A stretch of DNA of 64,000 nt from JAYQPQ01 sp038145405. GTDB lineage: Bacteria > Pseudomonadota > Gammaproteobacteria > Pseudomonadales > GM7GCV1. The position numbers and the translations under genes are program-made. Location of the stretch: positions 8,602 through 72,601 of the forward strand of contig JAYQPQ010000002.1 in assembly GCA_038145405.1 (NCBI GenBank). The letters run 5' to 3'. Positions 25,787 to 35,037 of the stretch are shown here, piece by piece (positions within the stretch are counted from its first letter, which is position 1; every line of letters begins with the position of its first letter). A model generated the notes under the pieces. It ran no database searches, had not been told where the DNA came from, and saw only the letters and a list, made by a program, of their open reading frames with translations.

Positions 25787-28074
25787 CAGCTTTTGCCCAG
25801 GCCGGGCGCCAATGCTGTCAATCTGCGCAGCTGTGGATCGGAGACGAACTCCAGCATCAATGCGCGCACTTCCTCGGCCGTGGAGGATTTCAGCGCGCGC
25901 CGCAAAATCGGCTTGAGTTGCTTCGACTGAATTTGCCGAATAAAGGCTTTCACCCGCAGCAGATTGGAAGCATTCATGGACAGTGTGTCATAGCCCATGG
26001 CCATGAGCAGCGTGGCGCCGAGCGGGTCACCTGCCAGTTCGCCGCAGACACCCGCCGGGCGGCCCTCCGCATGGGCAGCCTTGACGACGTGATTCAGTGC
26101 CGCCAGCACGGCGGGGTGCATGGCCTGGTAGAGGTCGGCTACGCGCGAATTATTGCGATCGACAGCCAGAATGTATTGCGTCAGGTCGTTGCTACCCACC
26201 GACAAAAAGTCGACGCGCCGTGCCAGATCGCGCGCCAGGAACACAGCCGAGGGTACTTCGATCATGACGCCGATCTTCGGCATGCGGAGGGCAAAGCCTT
26301 CCTCTTCCGTCAGCTCGCGAAAGGCTCGCCGAATGAGCACCAGAGATTCCTCCAGCTCGGTCACGCCGGAAATCATGGGCAGCAGAATGGACAGGTTATC
26401 CAGGCCTACCGAGGCCTTCATCATGGCGCGCGTCTGCGCCAGAAAGAGCTCTGGATGATCGAGCGTGACGCGAATGCCGCGCCAGCCGAGGAAGGGGTTT
26501 TCCTCGCGAATGGGGAAGTAGGGCAGCGACTTGTCGCCACCGATATCCAGGGTGCGCATAATAACCGGCCGCGGTGCAAAGGGCACCAACAGATCGCGAT
26601 AAATTTTGCGCTGCTCTTCCTCGATGGGGAAACGATCGCGTGAGAGGAAGGGCACTTCGCTGCGAAATAAGCCCACGCCCTCGGCACCGCGCTCCAGCGA
26701 TACCTTCACGTCGGCCATCAAACCGGTATTCACCAGCAAGGATATGCGTGCGCCATCCAAGGTCACCGCCGGCTCGTTGCGCAACACTTCCAGTTCGGCT
26801 AGCAATTGCCGATCTTCGCGCAGAACTTCCTCAAAATGCGCCCGGTGTGCCGGGGTCGCATTGAGAAAAATGAGGCCGTAATAGCCATCGACGATGATTT
26901 CCTGGCCGCGCAAGCGGCCGATGCGCAGTCCGCCAACACCCACCACCGTGGGAATGCCCATGGCGCGAGCCAGTATGGCTAGATGGGAGTTGGTGGAACC
27001 TTTCACCGATACCAGCCCGCTCAGCTTTTCCGGCGGCACCATGCCCAGAATGGAGGCGGTCAGTTCCTCGCCAACCAGGATGGTGTTATCGGGAAACACA
27101 ATTTCCTCGACATCGCGCTCCTGCATGTGGCCCAGTACCCGGCGACCGATGTCGCGCAGATCCGAAGCACGCTCGCGCAGATAGGCATCGCCCATCTCCT
27201 CAAAGCGTCGACAGTGCGCCAGGATGACCTCACTCCAGGCCGATTGGGCCGACTGGCCATCGGCGATGCGCGCCAGCACTTCCTTGCCAAGACTCTGGTC
27301 GTCCAGCATCTGGATGTAGGCACTAAAGAGTAGGCGTTCCTGCTCATTGATGTGTGTCGTGAGACTGTGCTCGAGATCGCGAATGTCCTTGCGGGTTTTT
27401 TCCACCGCCAGGCGGTATTCCTCCAGCTCAAGCTTTTCGCCCCGGCTGGACACGGCCGAGGTGGCGTAAAGATCCGCCACCGGTGAAATAACCACCACCT
27501 GTCCGATGGCGACGCCGGGCGCTCCAGGAATGCCGTGAAACTCGATTTCTCTTTTGCCGTCTACATCACCCTGCGTGAGCTGCGCCAGGTCCCCGGTGGA
27601 CTCGGCATGGGCAATGACGCCAGCCAGCTGCGCGGAGAGCGTGGTGAGGAAAGCTTCATCACTTTCATCAAAACGTCGCTTGGCCTTCTGCTGCACGACC
27701 AGCACGCCGAGCACGCGTCGATGATGGATGATGGGAACGCCGAGAAAGGAACTGTATTTTTCCTCGCCGGTCTCGGGAATATAGTGGAAGCGCGGGTGCT
27801 GGTCGGCAGATTCGAGGTTAATCGGCTCTTCGCGGGTCGCCACCAGACCGACCAGACCTTCTTCTGTGCTCAGGCTAACTTTGCGAATGGCGCGTCGTTT
27901 CAGCCCCTGGGTCGCCATCAGGACGTAGCGACCGGATGCACCGTCGCGCAGGTAGACCGAGCAGACATTGACGCGCATGACCTGCTTCACGCGGCGCACG
28001 ATGATCTCCAGGGCCAATCCCAGATCGGTGGAATCACTGACCTGTTGGACGATGGAGCGCAACGATTCCAGCAT
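25786..28074 (-). CDS. ptsP: PEP-protein phosphotransferase of the nitrogen PTS (EI-Ntr)
   Basis: PtsP passes phosphate from PEP to NPr in the nitrogen-related PTS, which regulates rather than transports sugar. The 762 residues start with a GAF domain (~1-165, LGLALEIIVRRVKQVM ... SAQLAGVIAHAES). The EI part follows, with the phosphorylated histidine at 364 in GSTNSHLAILARAMG, and a PEP-binding barrel with GGDKSLPYFP, RMPKIGVMIEVPSA and GSNDLTQYILAVDRNN. It begins 4 bases after rppH, an order shared with Pseudomonas and Escherichia. Confidence 0.96.
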   Translation of the reverse strand: MLESLRSIVQQVSDSTDLGLALEIIVRRVKQVMRVNVCSVYLRDGASGRYVLMATQGLKRRAIRKVSLSTEEGLVGLVATREEPINLESADQHPRFHYIPETGEEKYSSFLGVPIIHHRRVLGVLVVQQKAKRRFDESDEAFLTTLSAQLAGVIAHAESTGDLAQLTQGDVDGKREIEFHGIPGAPGVAIGQVVVISPVADLYATSAVSSRGEKLELEEYRLAVEKTRKDIRDLEHSLTTHINEQERLLFSAYIQMLDDQSLGKEVLARIADGQSAQSAWSEVILAHCRRFEEMGDAYLRERASDLRDIGRRVLGHMQERDVEEIVFPDNTILVGEELTASILGMVPPEKLSGLVSVKGSTNSHLAILARAMGIPTVVGVGGLRIGRLRGQEIIVDGYYGLIFLNATPAHRAHFEEVLREDRQLLAELEVLRNEPAVTLDGARISLLVNTGLMADVKVSLERGAEGVGLFRSEVPFLSRDRFPIEEEQRKIYRDLLVPFAPRPVIMRTLDIGGDKSLPYFPIREENPFLGWRGIRVTLDHPELFLAQTRAMMKASVGLDNLSILLPMISGVTELEESLVLIRRAFRELTEEEGFALRMPKIGVMIEVPSAVFLARDLARRVDFLSVGSNDLTQYILAVDRNNSRVADLYQAMHPAVLAALNHVVKAAHAEGRPAGVCGELAGDPLGATLLMAMGYDTLSMNASNLLRVKAFIRQIQSKQLKPILRRALKSSTAEEVRALMLEFVSDPQLRRLTALAPGLGKS

Positions 28075-28077
28075 GGG

Positions 28078-28569
28078 CTAGGCCTCTTGCAGCAAGCGAT
28101 TGTGCATGGGCGCTAATTCAGTCATGGCGCGTCGATAAACGTCGCGCTTGAAGGCGACTACCTGACCGACAGGGTACCAGTAGCTGACCCAGCGCCAGTC
28201 AACAAACTCGGGCTTGGTCCCGGCGTACAGATTGATGGCCTCTGCCTCTGCCTCCAAGCGCAACAGAAACCACTTTTGTTTCTGTCCAACGCACTGCGGT
28301 TTCTGCTTGCGCCGCATCAGGTGCGGCGGGATGCGATAGCGCAACCAGGACTGGGTCTGGCCAAGCACGCGAACCTGTTCTGGCTGCAGCCCCACCTCTT
28401 CATAGAGTTCACGGAACATGGCGTCGCGCGGACTTTCGCCCGAATCAATGCCGCCCTGCGGGAATTGCCAGGAATCGCCCTGCTGCACCCGCTTGGCCCA
28501 GAATACCTGGCCAGCACCATTGGCAATAATGATGCCTACGTTGGAGCGAAAGCCGTCGGCGTCGATCAC
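28078..28569 (-). CDS. rppH: RNA pyrophosphohydrolase RppH
   Basis: RppH removes pyrophosphate from the 5' end of mRNAs, opening them to decay. From GTG 28569 the protein is 163 residues, starting with IDADGFRSNVGIII as the family does. The Nudix box runs at 39-61 (GGIDSGESP, then RELYEEVG). A longer frame from 28599 adds 10 residues with no family match. It heads the rppH-ptsP-lgt-thyA-folA run, although gcvH and gcvT lie just upstream on the same strand. Confidence 0.94.
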   Translation of the reverse strand: MIDADGFRSNVGIIIANGAGQVFWAKRVQQGDSWQFPQGGIDSGESPRDAMFRELYEEVGLQPEQVRVLGQTQSWLRYRIPPHLMRRKQKPQCVGQKQKWFLLRLEAEAEAINLYAGTKPEFVDWRWVSYWYPVGQVVAFKRDVYRRAMTELAPMHNRLLQEA

Positions 28570-28638
28570 ATTGTTCCAGAGACACCAGCACATCGCCACG
28601 ATCCGGCCCGAAACCGGGTTCGCGCTGACTTGCCGGGC

Positions 28639-29028
28639 TCAGGCCTCCTCGATGATGTCGGCGTAGCCGTCGGCGTCGAGCGTATCGTCCAGTTCAGTGA
28701 CATCCGTGGGCTGCACCCGGAAGAACCAGCCATCGACGAAGGGTGACTGGTTAATCAGATCGGGCGCATCGACCAGGGCGTCGTTAACGGCGATCACTTC
28801 GCCGCTGACCAGGGAAAATACATCGGAAGCCGCCTTCACAGATTCCACTACGCCAGCTTCGCGGCCAGCCGTGACCTGATTGCCAACTTCGGGCAGTTCG
28901 ACGTAAACCACATCACCCAGGGCTTCCTGAGCATGGTCGGTGATGCCGATAGTCACCGTGCCGTCGTCGTTGAGTCGTGCCCATTCGTGACTGGCAAGGT
29001 ACTTGAGATCAGCAGGTATTTCGCTCAT
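28639..29028 (-). CDS. gcvH: Glycine cleavage system H protein
   Basis: GcvH carries the aminomethyl group on a lipoyl arm between GcvP, GcvT and the L protein. The 129 residues include LASHEWARL (11-19) and ESVKAASD (62-69) with the lipoylated lysine at 65. The ATG at 29028 follows GAGAGA. It lies 32 bases after gcvT. GcvP is not in this window. Confidence 0.96.
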   Translation of the reverse strand: MSEIPADLKYLASHEWARLNDDGTVTIGITDHAQEALGDVVYVELPEVGNQVTAGREAGVVESVKAASDVFSLVSGEVIAVNDALVDAPDLINQSPFVDGWFFRVQPTDVTELDDTLDADGYADIIEEA

Positions 29029-29060
29029 CAATCAATCTCTCTCGGTAAATTTTTCGTTGC

Positions 29061-30146
29061 TTACTTTTTGCTGCTTACAAAGGGTGGGCGAACCAGGCGG
29101 GCCGTAAGCCGCTTGTCGCGCATTTCCACCTGAACTTCGCCAGATACTGACACCGGAAGACGCGCCAAGGCAATACTTTTGCCCAAAACCGGGGAGAAGC
29201 TGCCGCTGGTGATTTCGCCAATACAGTGATCGCCCTGCCAGACCTGCTGGCCCTGACGCAAAACCCCGCGATCCAGCAGTTCCAGACCGATCAGCTGGTG
29301 TGCTACGCCCGCTTTCCGCTGTTGTTCCAGCGCGGTGCGACCGATGAACTGGCGCTCGGCCGGTTGCCAGGCAATAGTCCAGCCAAGCCCTGCTTCCAAC
29401 GGACTGGTCTGTGCGTCCATTTCGTGGCCATAGAGACACAGACCGGCCTCGAGCCGCAGGGTATCCCTGGCACCCAGTCCACAGGGGCTGGCCCCGGCCT
29501 GCACCAGCGCATGCCACAGAGGCTGCAGCTCGGTAACCGGCATCACCAGTTCAAATCCGTCTTCGCCGGTATAGCCGGTGCGGGCAATCATCAGATCGCC
29601 GGTTTCCATGCAATGGAAGCGTCGCAACCTGTCTATGTGTGGCGCTGCAGCGGGCAGCACCTGAGCCAAAATGGCCACAGCCTGTGGACCTTGTAAAGCC
29701 AGGATACCCATGTCGTCGCGCCGTTCCAGGCGGGTTTCGAAACCCGTCAGCTCGGCGCGCATCCAGGCCATGTCCGTTTCGCGGTTGCCGGCGTTAATAA
29801 TGAGGCGGTAGCGCTGGTCGTCGCGGCGATAGGCGAGCAGATCGTCCACCACGCCGCCGCCTTGATTCAGCATGAGGGTATAAAGGGCAGAGCCTGCCTC
29901 CAACCGCGCCGCATCATTGGCCAGGAGGTGACGCAAAAAGGCCAATGCGTCTGCTCCCTCGACGTCGACGGCTGCCATGTGGCTGACATCAAATAGCCCT
30001 GCTTTTTCGCGCACCTGCCGGTGCTCTTCAATTTGCGAACCGTAGTGCAGGGGCATATCCCAGCCGGAGAAATCGACCATGCGTGCCCCGGCTGCCCGGT
30101 GTATCGCATTGAGTGGGGTGAACAATTTTTCTGGATTAGTAGACAT
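29061..30146 (-). CDS. gcvT: Glycine cleavage system aminomethyltransferase (T protein)
   Basis: GcvT releases ammonia and passes the one-carbon unit from the H protein to tetrahydrofolate. From the ATG at 30146 the protein has 361 residues, matching the family. MVDFSGWDMPLHYG (near 23-36), GLFDVSHMA, RTGYTGEDGFEL and LGARDTLRLEAGLCLYGHE are hallmark stretches. A longer frame starting at 30188 adds 14 residues and lacks a ribosome site. I see no glycine riboswitch in the short gap to the divergent ubiA. Confidence 0.95.
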   Translation of the reverse strand: MSTNPEKLFTPLNAIHRAAGARMVDFSGWDMPLHYGSQIEEHRQVREKAGLFDVSHMAAVDVEGADALAFLRHLLANDAARLEAGSALYTLMLNQGGGVVDDLLAYRRDDQRYRLIINAGNRETDMAWMRAELTGFETRLERRDDMGILALQGPQAVAILAQVLPAAAPHIDRLRRFHCMETGDLMIARTGYTGEDGFELVMPVTELQPLWHALVQAGASPCGLGARDTLRLEAGLCLYGHEMDAQTSPLEAGLGWTIAWQPAERQFIGRTALEQQRKAGVAHQLIGLELLDRGVLRQGQQVWQGDHCIGEITSGSFSPVLGKSIALARLPVSVSGEVQVEMRDKRLTARLVRPPFVSSKK

Positions 30147-30317
30147 CGGAAGGCACGCGTAAAATCCCCGACAGTATAGTCGGAGCACTCCTTACTGTCC
30201 CGCCGTCCTTCCGGGAATAGGCATCCATCGGCGAACCCAGATCAGCGCTCGGCGTTGCTGCCACTACCGCTACAATAGACCCCTTCTGGTTTGCGAGTAC
30301 TTTGCCGAGTCTTCTGC

Positions 30318-31211
30318 ATGCACCCACTTCTCAAGTTACTGGCCACCGACCTGAAGCGTCATAAACGCATCGGACCGTACTGGCGTCTGATGCGTCTCGA
30401 CCGCCCGGTGGGAACCTTGCTGATTCTCTGGCCCACTCTGGTCGGTCTGTGGCTGGCCACTGCAGGTCACCCGCCGCTGGGCCTGCTGGTAATCTTTGTA
30501 GTCGGCACCTTCCTGATGCGCGCAGCAGGTTGTGTGATCAATGATTTTGCCGACCGTCGAGTGGATGGCGCGGTGGAGCGCACGCGCACGCGCCCGCTGG
30601 CCACCGGCGAACTGCAACCGCAGCAGGCACTGCGCCTCTTTGTGTTGCTCTGTGTACTGGCTTTCGGACTGGTGCTCTTCACCAATTGGCTGACGATTGG
30701 CATGTCGTTAATTGGTGCATTGCTCGCTGCGATCTACCCCTTCCTCAAGCGCTTCACCCACCTGCCGCAGGTCTGGCTCGGCATGGCCATGAACTGGGGT
30801 ATTGTCATGGCCTGGACGGCAGGAACCGCTACCTTGGGTCGCGAAATCTGGGAGTTCTATCTGGCCGCTCTGTGCTGGACGGTAGCCTACGACACCTGCT
30901 ACGCCATGGTGGATCGCGAGGACGATCTGCGCATTGGGGTGAAATCCATCGCCATTCTGTTTGGCGACCTGGATCGCGCCATGATCGGGCTGCTGCAGTT
31001 ACTCTGCCTGATGGCTCTGGCCCTGGGTGGCAAAGCCTTTGAACTAGGTCCGGTCTACCATCTGGCGCTGCTGACCATCGCAGCGCTATTCGGTTATCAG
31101 CAGTGGCTGATTCGCGGGCGCCAGCGCGATGCCTGTTTCGCTGCCTTCATGAACAATCGCTGGGTGGGGCTGGCGATGTTCCTCGGCGTCGGGCTGCACT
31201 ACCTGTTGTGA
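30318..31211 (+). CDS. ubiA: 4-hydroxybenzoate polyprenyltransferase
   Basis: UbiA prenylates 4-hydroxybenzoate in the inner membrane, an early step of ubiquinone synthesis. From the ATG at 30318 it has 297 residues and about eight membrane helices. The two aspartate motifs are NDFADRRVD (near 84) and YAMVDREDDLRIG (near 200). An upstream TTG at 30291 is in frame but not needed. Its stop overlaps the GTG of the next gene (GTGA), so both are co-translated. UbiA beside phoB is also seen in Pseudomonas. Confidence 0.95.
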   Translation: MHPLLKLLATDLKRHKRIGPYWRLMRLDRPVGTLLILWPTLVGLWLATAGHPPLGLLVIFVVGTFLMRAAGCVINDFADRRVDGAVERTRTRPLATGELQPQQALRLFVLLCVLAFGLVLFTNWLTIGMSLIGALLAAIYPFLKRFTHLPQVWLGMAMNWGIVMAWTAGTATLGREIWEFYLAALCWTVAYDTCYAMVDREDDLRIGVKSIAILFGDLDRAMIGLLQLLCLMALALGGKAFELGPVYHLALLTIAALFGYQQWLIRGRQRDACFAAFMNNRWVGLAMFLGVGLHYLL

Positions 31212-32344
31212 AGCTGGACATTCTGGATCGCCTGGACGCCGTCTCCCCGGCACGCTGGCAGAGCCTGGTGGGCTCCGACACACCCTTTACCTGCCACAGG
31301 TTTCTGTCTGCATTGGAAAGCTCGGGCTGTGTTTCAGCAGCGACCGGCTGGCAGCCTCACCATCTGACCTGGCACCAGAGCGGTGAGGTACAGGCGGTGA
31401 TGCCCTGCTACCTTAAGCATCACTCTTACGGGGAGTATGTTTTCGACTGGAGCTGGGCCGACGCCATGCAGCAATTGGGCCGATCTTATTTCCCCAAGCT
31501 GGTAACGGCCATTCCCTTTACGCCGGTTACTGGACCTCGCCTGTTGAGGGCGCCGGGCCTGCAGCCAAATGAATTGGTTGCGCAGGCCATGGACTGGTTG
31601 CACAGCACCCTGCCGCAGCGCGGCATTTCCAGCTTTCACCTGCTGTTTGCCGAGGACGACCTGGCAGCACCGCTGCAGGCGTCCGGTCTGGCCGAGCGTC
31701 AGGCCGTGCAGTTTCTCTGGCGCAACCCGGGCTACGGCAGCTTCGAGGATTTTCTGGGCCTGATGAAATCCGCCAAACGCAAGCAGATCCGGCGCGAGAG
31801 AGCGCGGGTAGCGGAGCAGGGCATCGAGATACGACGCTTTCTGGCTGACGACCTGAGCCTGGACGTCCTGGCCATCTTTCTGGCCTGCTATCAGGACACC
31901 TACCTCAAGCGTTCCGGACACAGCGGTTATCTGAATGAGGCCTTTTTTCAATCGCTTTGGCTGCACATGCGCGACCGCATATTGCTGCTGGTCGCGCAGC
32001 GTGGGGGTCAGCCGCTCGCCAGTGCGCTTTTTCTGTTCGACCAGAGCGGCCTTTACGGTCGCTATTGGGGCGCGCTGGAGCCGGTCGACTGTCTGCATTT
32101 TGAGCTCTGCTACTATCAGGGCATCGACTTTGCCATCGAGCGCGGTCTGCCCTGCTTCAATCCCGGCACCCAGGGCGAACACAAGTTGATGCGCGGATTC
32201 GAACCGGTTCTCAGCCGCTCCTTTCATTGGATTGCCGAGCCCGCCTTTCACCAGGCGGTATGTCAGGCCACCCGTCGCGAGCGCACCCGGGTGCAGGCCT
32301 ATGCCGAGGCGGCACGGCATCATCTTCCCTTTCGCCACGCATGA
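31208..32344 (+). CDS. FemAB/GNAT-like peptidogalycan-type acyltransferase family protein (COG3146-like)
   Basis: The 378-residue protein begins at GTG 31208, overlapping the ubiA stop. It shows the pattern of the COG3146 GNAT-like family: SDTPFTCHRFLSALESSG at the N-terminus, YVFDWSWADA, KSAKRKQIRRERARVAEQG in the middle, and FNPGTQGEHKLMRGFEP near the end. Homologues are listed as putative acyltransferases of cell-wall or small-molecule metabolism, with no confirmed substrate. Tight coupling to ubiA suggests shared expression. A longer frame from 31103 lies inside ubiA and is rejected. Confidence 0.85.
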   Translation: MKLDILDRLDAVSPARWQSLVGSDTPFTCHRFLSALESSGCVSAATGWQPHHLTWHQSGEVQAVMPCYLKHHSYGEYVFDWSWADAMQQLGRSYFPKLVTAIPFTPVTGPRLLRAPGLQPNELVAQAMDWLHSTLPQRGISSFHLLFAEDDLAAPLQASGLAERQAVQFLWRNPGYGSFEDFLGLMKSAKRKQIRRERARVAEQGIEIRRFLADDLSLDVLAIFLACYQDTYLKRSGHSGYLNEAFFQSLWLHMRDRILLLVAQRGGQPLASALFLFDQSGLYGRYWGALEPVDCLHFELCYYQGIDFAIERGLPCFNPGTQGEHKLMRGFEPVLSRSFHWIAEPAFHQAVCQATRRERTRVQAYAEAARHHLPFRHA

Positions 32345-32361
32345 GGCGAAGATTCAGGCGG

Positions 32362-32395
32362 ATGTCACAGAGCTGTCATAGGGCCTTCATAAAAT
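32362..32395 (+). promoter_or_regulatory. PHO box and -10 of the phoBR promoter
   Basis: Direct repeats ATGTCAC (32362), CTGTCAT (32373) and a weaker CCTTCAT (32384) occur every 11 bases, the spacing of PhoB half-sites. A -10-like TAAAAT (32390-32395) lies 10 bases after the first 18-base box, the standard layout. Transcription would then start near 32402. Confidence 0.8.
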
Positions 32396-32423
32396 GACGG
32401 AAAAACCAGCGGATAGCTTGCCC

Positions 32424-33134
32424 ATGGAACGCAAGACCATATTGATCGTCGACGATGAGCGCGCCATTCGCGACATGCTCAAGGTCGCTCTGGATATGGC
32501 CGATTTCAACTGTCTCGAGGCGCAGAATGCGCGCGAGGCCCAGGTCTGTGTCGTCGACCAGCGTCCCGACCTGGTGTTGCTGGACTGGATGATGCCCGAG
32601 GTCAGCGGTATTGAACTGCTGCGGCGCTGGCGACGCAGCGAGCAGACGCGCGATCTGCCGGTGATCATGCTGACTGCACGGGGCGAAGAAGAGAACACCA
32701 TCAAGGGTCTCGACTCGGGCGCTGACGACTATCTGTCCAAGCCCTTTTCGCCGCGCGAACTGGTGGCGCGAATTCGCTCGCTGCTGCGCCGCACCGCGCC
32801 CGAAACCAGCGAAGAGCAGCTGACCGTCGGCGGCCTGGTGATGGATCCGGTAAGCCGCGCCGTAACCATCGAGGGTGTGCCAGTGGTGCTGGGTCCCACG
32901 GAATATCGTTTGCTGGAATTCTTCCTGACTCACCCCAATCGCGCTTATACCCGCAATCAGTTGCTGAATAACGTTTGGGGCGCCAATGTCTTCATTGACG
33001 AGCGCACCATCGACGTTCACATAGGCCGGCTGCGCAAGGCCATTGCACATCGGGGCTACGACGCCTGTGTGCAGACGGTTCGCGGCTTTGGCTATCGATT
33101 TTCCCAGGAAGCTTTGGTTAAATCAGCGCCCTGA
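32424..33134 (+). CDS. phoB: Phosphate regulon response regulator PhoB
   Basis: PhoB, once phosphorylated by PhoR, binds PHO boxes and activates phosphate-starvation genes. The 236-residue protein has a receiver domain (acidic pair at 10-11, phosphoacceptor Asp 54 in LLDWMMP, YLSKPFSP) and an OmpR-type winged helix (GPTEYRLLEFFLTHP, RTIDVHIGRLRKA). I chose ATG 32424, not 32394: the PHO box and -10 place the transcript start after 32394. The site for 32424 is weak (GGA, 10 bases off). The gene probably regulates itself. Confidence 0.95.
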   Translation: MERKTILIVDDERAIRDMLKVALDMADFNCLEAQNAREAQVCVVDQRPDLVLLDWMMPEVSGIELLRRWRRSEQTRDLPVIMLTARGEEENTIKGLDSGADDYLSKPFSPRELVARIRSLLRRTAPETSEEQLTVGGLVMDPVSRAVTIEGVPVVLGPTEYRLLEFFLTHPNRAYTRNQLLNNVWGANVFIDERTIDVHIGRLRKAIAHRGYDACVQTVRGFGYRFSQEALVKSAP

Positions 33135-33165
33135 TCCCAACCCGGCGAGGCATCGCCCCGGAGCC

Positions 33166-34485
33166 GTGCAGAATCCACTCAAGGCCGAGTCCGGCCCCAT
33201 CCTGATCACGGTTATCGTAGGCCTCGGCCTGGGGATTGCCAGCGGCCACCTCTTTCTGGGGTTGTTCCTGTCCCTGACCGGTTATATCGCCTGGCAGCTT
33301 GCGCAGCTCAACAAGGTGCTGACGTGGATGCAGAACCCCAAGCGCGAGAATGCACCTGAAACCGCGGGCGCACTCGAGGATCTGGTTGCGCGCATCCAGA
33401 AAACGCTGCGCATCCAGGAGCTGGAAAGCGGCGTATTGCGGGCCAACCTCGACCAGCAGACCCGGCTCATATCCGAAGTGCGCGATGGCGTCATGGTCAC
33501 GCGCGCCGGGGGTCGAATTTTGTGGACCAACAAGCAGGCTCAGTCTCTACTGCACATCCGTCCGGAGCGCGATCACGGCCTGCCCCTGACCCACGTTATC
33601 CGCAATCCGCATCTGCACAACTACCTGGCTAGCGAAAACTTTGCCGAACCCCTGCGCCTCAAGCTGGATCAGCTGCAGCGGCGCTGGTGCGAAATCAGCA
33701 TCACGCCCTACCCAACCGGGGAACGCCTGTTCCTGATTCGCGACGTAACCCGGCTGCAGCAGCTGGAGCAGATGCGAAGGGACTTTGTGGCCAATCTCTC
33801 GCACGAATTGAAGACCCCGCTGACCGTGTTGCGCGGCTATCTGGAGACCCTGCCCGTGCACGAAGGGACATCGCCCTCGGTGGCACGCATTCACCAGGAG
33901 ATGGAGAAACAGTGCGACCGCATGTCCAGCCTGCTGAAGGATCTGCTCCTGCTGGCCCAGCTCGAGGATGCCGACTCAGAAATGTTTTTCGGCAGTGTCG
34001 ACGTGCCGCAGATGATCAAGCGCATCGTTGCCGATGCCGAACGTCTTAGCGACGCTAGCCATGCGATCAGCCTCAAGGTCGACCCGGATTTGCGCCTGAC
34101 GGCGGTGGAAGTCGAGCTGTTCAGCGCCTTTAGCAATCTGGTGGTGAATGCCGTGCGCCATACACCGCCGGGTACCCCTATCGAAGTGCAATGGTTTGCC
34201 GATGCTCGCGGAGCCCATTTTGTGGTGGTCGACCAAGGTCCGGGTATAGACGAGCGTCATCGGAGTCGCCTGACCGAGCGGTTCTACCGCGTCGAGTCGA
34301 GCAGGAATTCGGCAACCGGGGGCACCGGCCTGGGGCTGGCTATCGTCAAGCACGTGCTGCTGCGCCAGGGCGCCGAGCTGCAAATTGAAAGTCAGATCGG
34401 CGAGGGCAGCCACTTCAGCTGCCATTTCCCGCCCGAGCAAATTGCATCCGCAAGCGAGGCGCGCGCCCGCTTGGCAGGTCAGTAG
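33166..34485 (+). CDS. phoR: Phosphate regulon sensor kinase PhoR
   Basis: PhoR senses the Pst-PhoU state and phosphorylates or dephosphorylates PhoB. The 439 residues start with one or two membrane spans (ILITVIVGLGLGIASG, LFLGLFLSLTGYIAW), then a PAS domain (VRDGVMVTRAGGRILWTNK), a HisKA helix with His 213 in LSHELKTPL, and the ATPase (NLVVNAVRHTPPGTP, GPGIDERH, GGTGLGLAIVKH). The start at GTG 33166 has GGAG close by, with short spacing, so the exact start is less sure. It follows phoB by 31 bases. Confidence 0.93.
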   Translation: MQNPLKAESGPILITVIVGLGLGIASGHLFLGLFLSLTGYIAWQLAQLNKVLTWMQNPKRENAPETAGALEDLVARIQKTLRIQELESGVLRANLDQQTRLISEVRDGVMVTRAGGRILWTNKQAQSLLHIRPERDHGLPLTHVIRNPHLHNYLASENFAEPLRLKLDQLQRRWCEISITPYPTGERLFLIRDVTRLQQLEQMRRDFVANLSHELKTPLTVLRGYLETLPVHEGTSPSVARIHQEMEKQCDRMSSLLKDLLLLAQLEDADSEMFFGSVDVPQMIKRIVADAERLSDASHAISLKVDPDLRLTAVEVELFSAFSNLVVNAVRHTPPGTPIEVQWFADARGAHFVVVDQGPGIDERHRSRLTERFYRVESSRNSATGGTGLGLAIVKHVLLRQGAELQIESQIGEGSHFSCHFPPEQIASASEARARLAGQ

Positions 34486-34494
34486 TTCAGCGGA

Positions 34495-34947
34495 TCAGTA
34501 AATAAAGGCGAGAAAGCGTCGCGTGCGCTTCATGTAGTCGCGGTAGTCGCCGGACTCCTGCGCTAGCAATTCCTCTTCCATGCGTGCCTTGTAGTCGAGC
34601 ACCAGGGCCAGCAAGGCGCAGGCAATGCCGTTGGGCAAAGACGGGTTGCACAGGGCAATACCGGCTACTGCCAGCATCAGGGAGACATACATGGGGTGGC
34701 GAATGAGTCGATAGGGTCCGCCGAAACACAGCTGCGCGCCCGGCTTGGGCAGGGGCGACACATTGAAGTTTTCCGGGCTGTTGGTTTTCAGCGTCCAGGC
34801 GCCCAGAATCAGGCCGATACACAGCAAGCTGATACCCCAGGGGTCCTGCGTGGGCCGACCGGCAAAGGGCATGACTGCCACCAGGGTGAAGAAAAACTGG
34901 GCCCCTACCAGCCCATGTGCTTTCGACAGTGTCGCGTCGATGACCAT
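34495..34947 (-). CDS. Isoprenylcysteine carboxyl methyltransferase (ICMT)/PEMT-family membrane protein
   Basis: The 150-residue protein has about four hydrophobic segments and the family motif GPYRLIRHPMYVSLML near 82-97, with EEELLAQESGDYRDYMKR toward the C-terminus. These match bacterial proteins of the ICMT/phospholipid methyltransferase fold, which use S-adenosylmethionine. The bacterial substrate is unknown. It converges on phoR with a 9-base gap. Confidence 0.85.
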   Translation of the reverse strand: MVIDATLSKAHGLVGAQFFFTLVAVMPFAGRPTQDPWGISLLCIGLILGAWTLKTNSPENFNVSPLPKPGAQLCFGGPYRLIRHPMYVSLMLAVAGIALCNPSLPNGIACALLALVLDYKARMEEELLAQESGDYRDYMKRTRRFLAFIY

Positions 34948-35037
34948 AGCGCTGCATTAACTTTGCTGGATTTGGCTGGCCATGCTAATCGGTTTCTCTA
35001 TCATGGGTAAAGTGCTTCACCCCCCGAACTTCTTCGA

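Noticed and set aside
30147..30317. Glycine riboswitch before gcvT
   Set aside because: The gap to ubiA is short and lacks the tandem aptamer pattern.
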